From: Brachypodius melanocephalos
Lineage: Eukaryota > Chordata > Aves > Passeriformes > Pycnonotidae
DNA: 64,000 nt
NCBI GenBank assembly: GCA_013398615.1
Contig: VZSR01003803.1
Location: 12,436,877 to 12,500,876, forward strand
Reading direction: 5' to 3'
Below are positions 61,601-64,000 of this stretch, in pieces (the first letter of the stretch is position 1; every line of letters begins with the position of its first letter). The position numbers and the translations under genes are program-made. The notes under the pieces are model-generated. The model saw only the letters and a list, made by a program, of their open reading frames with translations, was not told the origin of the DNA and did no database searches.

Positions 61601-64000
61601 AGGTTAATCCTATGTCATCAAACCACAATTGGGAGACATGTTTTCACATACAAGAGAACAAAGGTATCAGCAAAAAGCAAGAATCCTCTTATGTATAAAA
61701 CTAAATAAAGATGAAGTCTCACTGTTAGTCCCACAGACCTCATGGGCCTGAGAAATTATCACAGTATATGAGCAACAGGAAAAAAAACCAACTATGCAAA
61801 ACAAACAGCACCCCATGTTTTGGGTTGTTTTTTTTTATTTTGTTTAAGGATTTGCTAATAATATCTTTTACTAAAGTAAAAGAATCTATAATTTCTTTTT
61901 AGAAAATCTAGCTAAAAATAAATTTATATCCAACTATGCTGAACTTATTTCTATTGTTTTCATTTTAAATATAATACAAAAACCAGCTTGTGTCAGCCTG
62001 AATATGCTTTCATATTCAAAACCTTGTGCGATTTTGAAACAGTACATTCACACAAACACATTATAACTATTATATGTATACACAAATCAAGAAGTTCACA
62101 GATCTTAAAACTGTGAATTGAATTGACATCAAATAAGCACTGAATAAAAACCAAAAATCACCCTATCTTTCCCAATTATTGGCACCAGCTAACATTAAAA
62201 ACAAAATAAACATGAGGCAAACATTGGGCCAAAATAAATCACAAATTGCAGCCAGGCAAAATATTGTGTATCTCCACTGTTATTACTGGAGTGGCAGTTC
62301 ACTTTTGCTACTAATGCCAGTTCAGATAAATTTATGTTTAGCAGATGCAAAATTTTTAACTTTGAAGCAACTAATTACTTATACTTACTTTTATCTTAAC
62401 ACTCATGGGAAGAGGCATTGCAAATAGTGAGGAAAAAAAAAAAAACCAAAAACCAACAGCAAAAAAGACTTCAGTCAACTGGGATTGGGAATGATATTCC
62501 TTTCGATTCCTGCATTCTGAAACCAGCTTGTGACCTACTAGGCAAAAAGGCTTATTACTTCAGCATTTAAAATCCTAAAGGTGCCTCTTCCAAGTCAGGA
62601 TTAACAGGGTTGTGACTTTGCAGACTTCCTACTGCTACAACACTCCGGACCTTTAGGAGCGTATGCAGTAATCTGGACTCTGAACCAAACCAACAAAAGT
62701 ATCAGCAAGCTCCACATCACAAACAGATATAAAAGTCACCCAGAACATCAAGAACTCTCTCGAAACAAAAAGCTGTGATTTCAATTTGTTTCACTACAAG
62801 GCAGTTGAGATTTTTAAATCAGTATCATCCATGTTTCTAGTTATGCCCCAGCAAGCAACAAATAAAGCAATTGTTGAAAGATGACAATGAAAGCTTTCTT
62901 CAGAAAATGATGGTGTATGAAATGCCTGATGCCAAAATTCTGTCAAATAGTTTATGCAGCAGCTGTTTTCAAAAGAAACATTCATACACACAGCCATGGG
63001 TCCAAGGTCAGGTGAGGATGGGATAGCAGGCAGAAAGCTCAAGCAGGATGCTTGGCTGGTAGAGAAGCAACACTCAAAAGTAGGATCTCTATCTGACAAC
63101 TTAGGGCCCTCTCTCAAGCAGTGCCTCCAGCAGCATCCCTCCTAAGTTTTAGCAACAGGTTTACCATCTATTTCCCTAAATACAGATAGATGTCGGGGAC
63201 CACAGAGCTTTACCCACAGCAATATAACTCACTCATTTATTAACAGAAACTTATTTAAAATTAATATATATTTTCTTTTTGAAGTCTTACCCCATTCCAT
63301 TTTTTGTGGTAACTAAAAGTTTTAGATCTTTGCAGCGGAAGCAATAGGCAACTCACAGGCCATGAGACCTGATTAACTGGTCTCAGATTTCTACAAAAAT
63401 GTGTCTCTACTCCAAAGCAGTGTGTGAATGTCTGCAGGGCAATCATCTTTCACACTAACAGCTCCCTACACACTTGCTGCAATCCAATAAAGAAGTTCAT
63501 TTGCCATAGACTATACTTCTGCATACATCTTTTTCAGACGGACAGAGTGACCGCCTACACAGTTGTCTGCAATATAAGCAAACCAGGGCAGGAACTGAAA
63601 GAAGCCATTTATCTCACAGAACACGAGAGGAAAAAAAAAAAAGAAATAACCCTTTTGTACACCTAATACACAAAAACTGAGATCTGACCAGTGCTAGACA
63701 TCACATGCAGTTTTACATGCCAACTTTTTTTTTATGTGTTGTATCTTTCCCTTCTTAAAACCACCATTCTCCCAACCCTCTCTTCTCTGAAGCACCCAAA
63801 ATAGGCTTGCTGTCTCTGAAAAATAACTGCAACAGAACTAGTACAACTCATGTATTCAATGTACCTATAGGAAAATACATTTTGAAGAGTGAAGTACTTC
63901 TAAACTGGACTTCTTGCAAACTTCAGTTGCAGTTGCCAACACAGTATTCAATTAAAAACAACCTCATACTAGTCAAAGAATATTTGTGCACTACTTGCAG
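58695..64000 (-). other. RDX: RDX first intron (part); promoter not reached
   Basis: This AT-rich sequence shows no CpG island or exon that I can identify. The RDX promoter and non-coding first exon are therefore expected beyond 64000. A GC-richer unassigned patch lies at about 60140-60690. It holds an open stretch of 151 codons on the + strand, but nothing in it resembles a known protein. Confidence 0.6.

Overview
This is vertebrate nuclear DNA, almost certainly from a bird. It has split genes with GT..AG introns, a low density of interspersed repeats, and CR1 LINEs of the avian type (three minus-strand copies ending in the TAGAATC-type CR1 terminus, two of them retaining reverse-transcriptase-derived reading frames). 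The species cannot be named from the sequence alone.

Two protein-coding genes face each other tail to tail. On the + strand is the 3' part of ZC3H12C (Regnase-3), a CCCH-zinc-finger NYN/PIN endoribonuclease. Its last four coding exons lie at 4400-4539, 7309-7543, 8431-8537 and 9290-10686. They are in frame across all junctions and give 625 codons plus stop. The N-terminal exons lie before the window. A long AT-rich 3' UTR follows, with AU-rich elements, (TA)n tracts and one unexpected CpG-rich patch. It probably ends at the AATAAA at 16402.

On the - strand is RDX (radixin, an ERM family actin-membrane linker). All 13 coding exons are present, from the four-codon ATG exon at 58623-58694 to the stop exon at 31973-32137. 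The reconstructed CDS is 1752 bp, or 583 aa plus stop, the same length as mammalian radixin, with every splice site canonical. The upstream non-coding first exon and promoter are not visible and presumably lie beyond 64000. The RDX 3' UTR runs left from 31972. Candidate poly(A) signals lie at 30384 and 29728, and a distal one at 22043 would make it about 10 kb long.

The middle (about 16.4-22 kb) is the intergenic gap between the two 3' ends. It holds a 5'-truncated CR1 with recognisable RT motif, a T31 tract and a GC-richer non-coding stretch of unknown nature. The large RDX introns hold a second young CR1 (52916-53740), an ancient diverged CR1/L3-like fragment on the opposite strand (about 45900-46400), a 46-bp direct repeat 1.6 kb apart flanking the young CR1, and a perfect 11-bp hairpin. 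The two genes are neighbours by ancient synteny, also seen in mammals. Nothing in the sequence suggests a functional link between them. No RNA genes, CRISPR arrays or viral genes were recognised.
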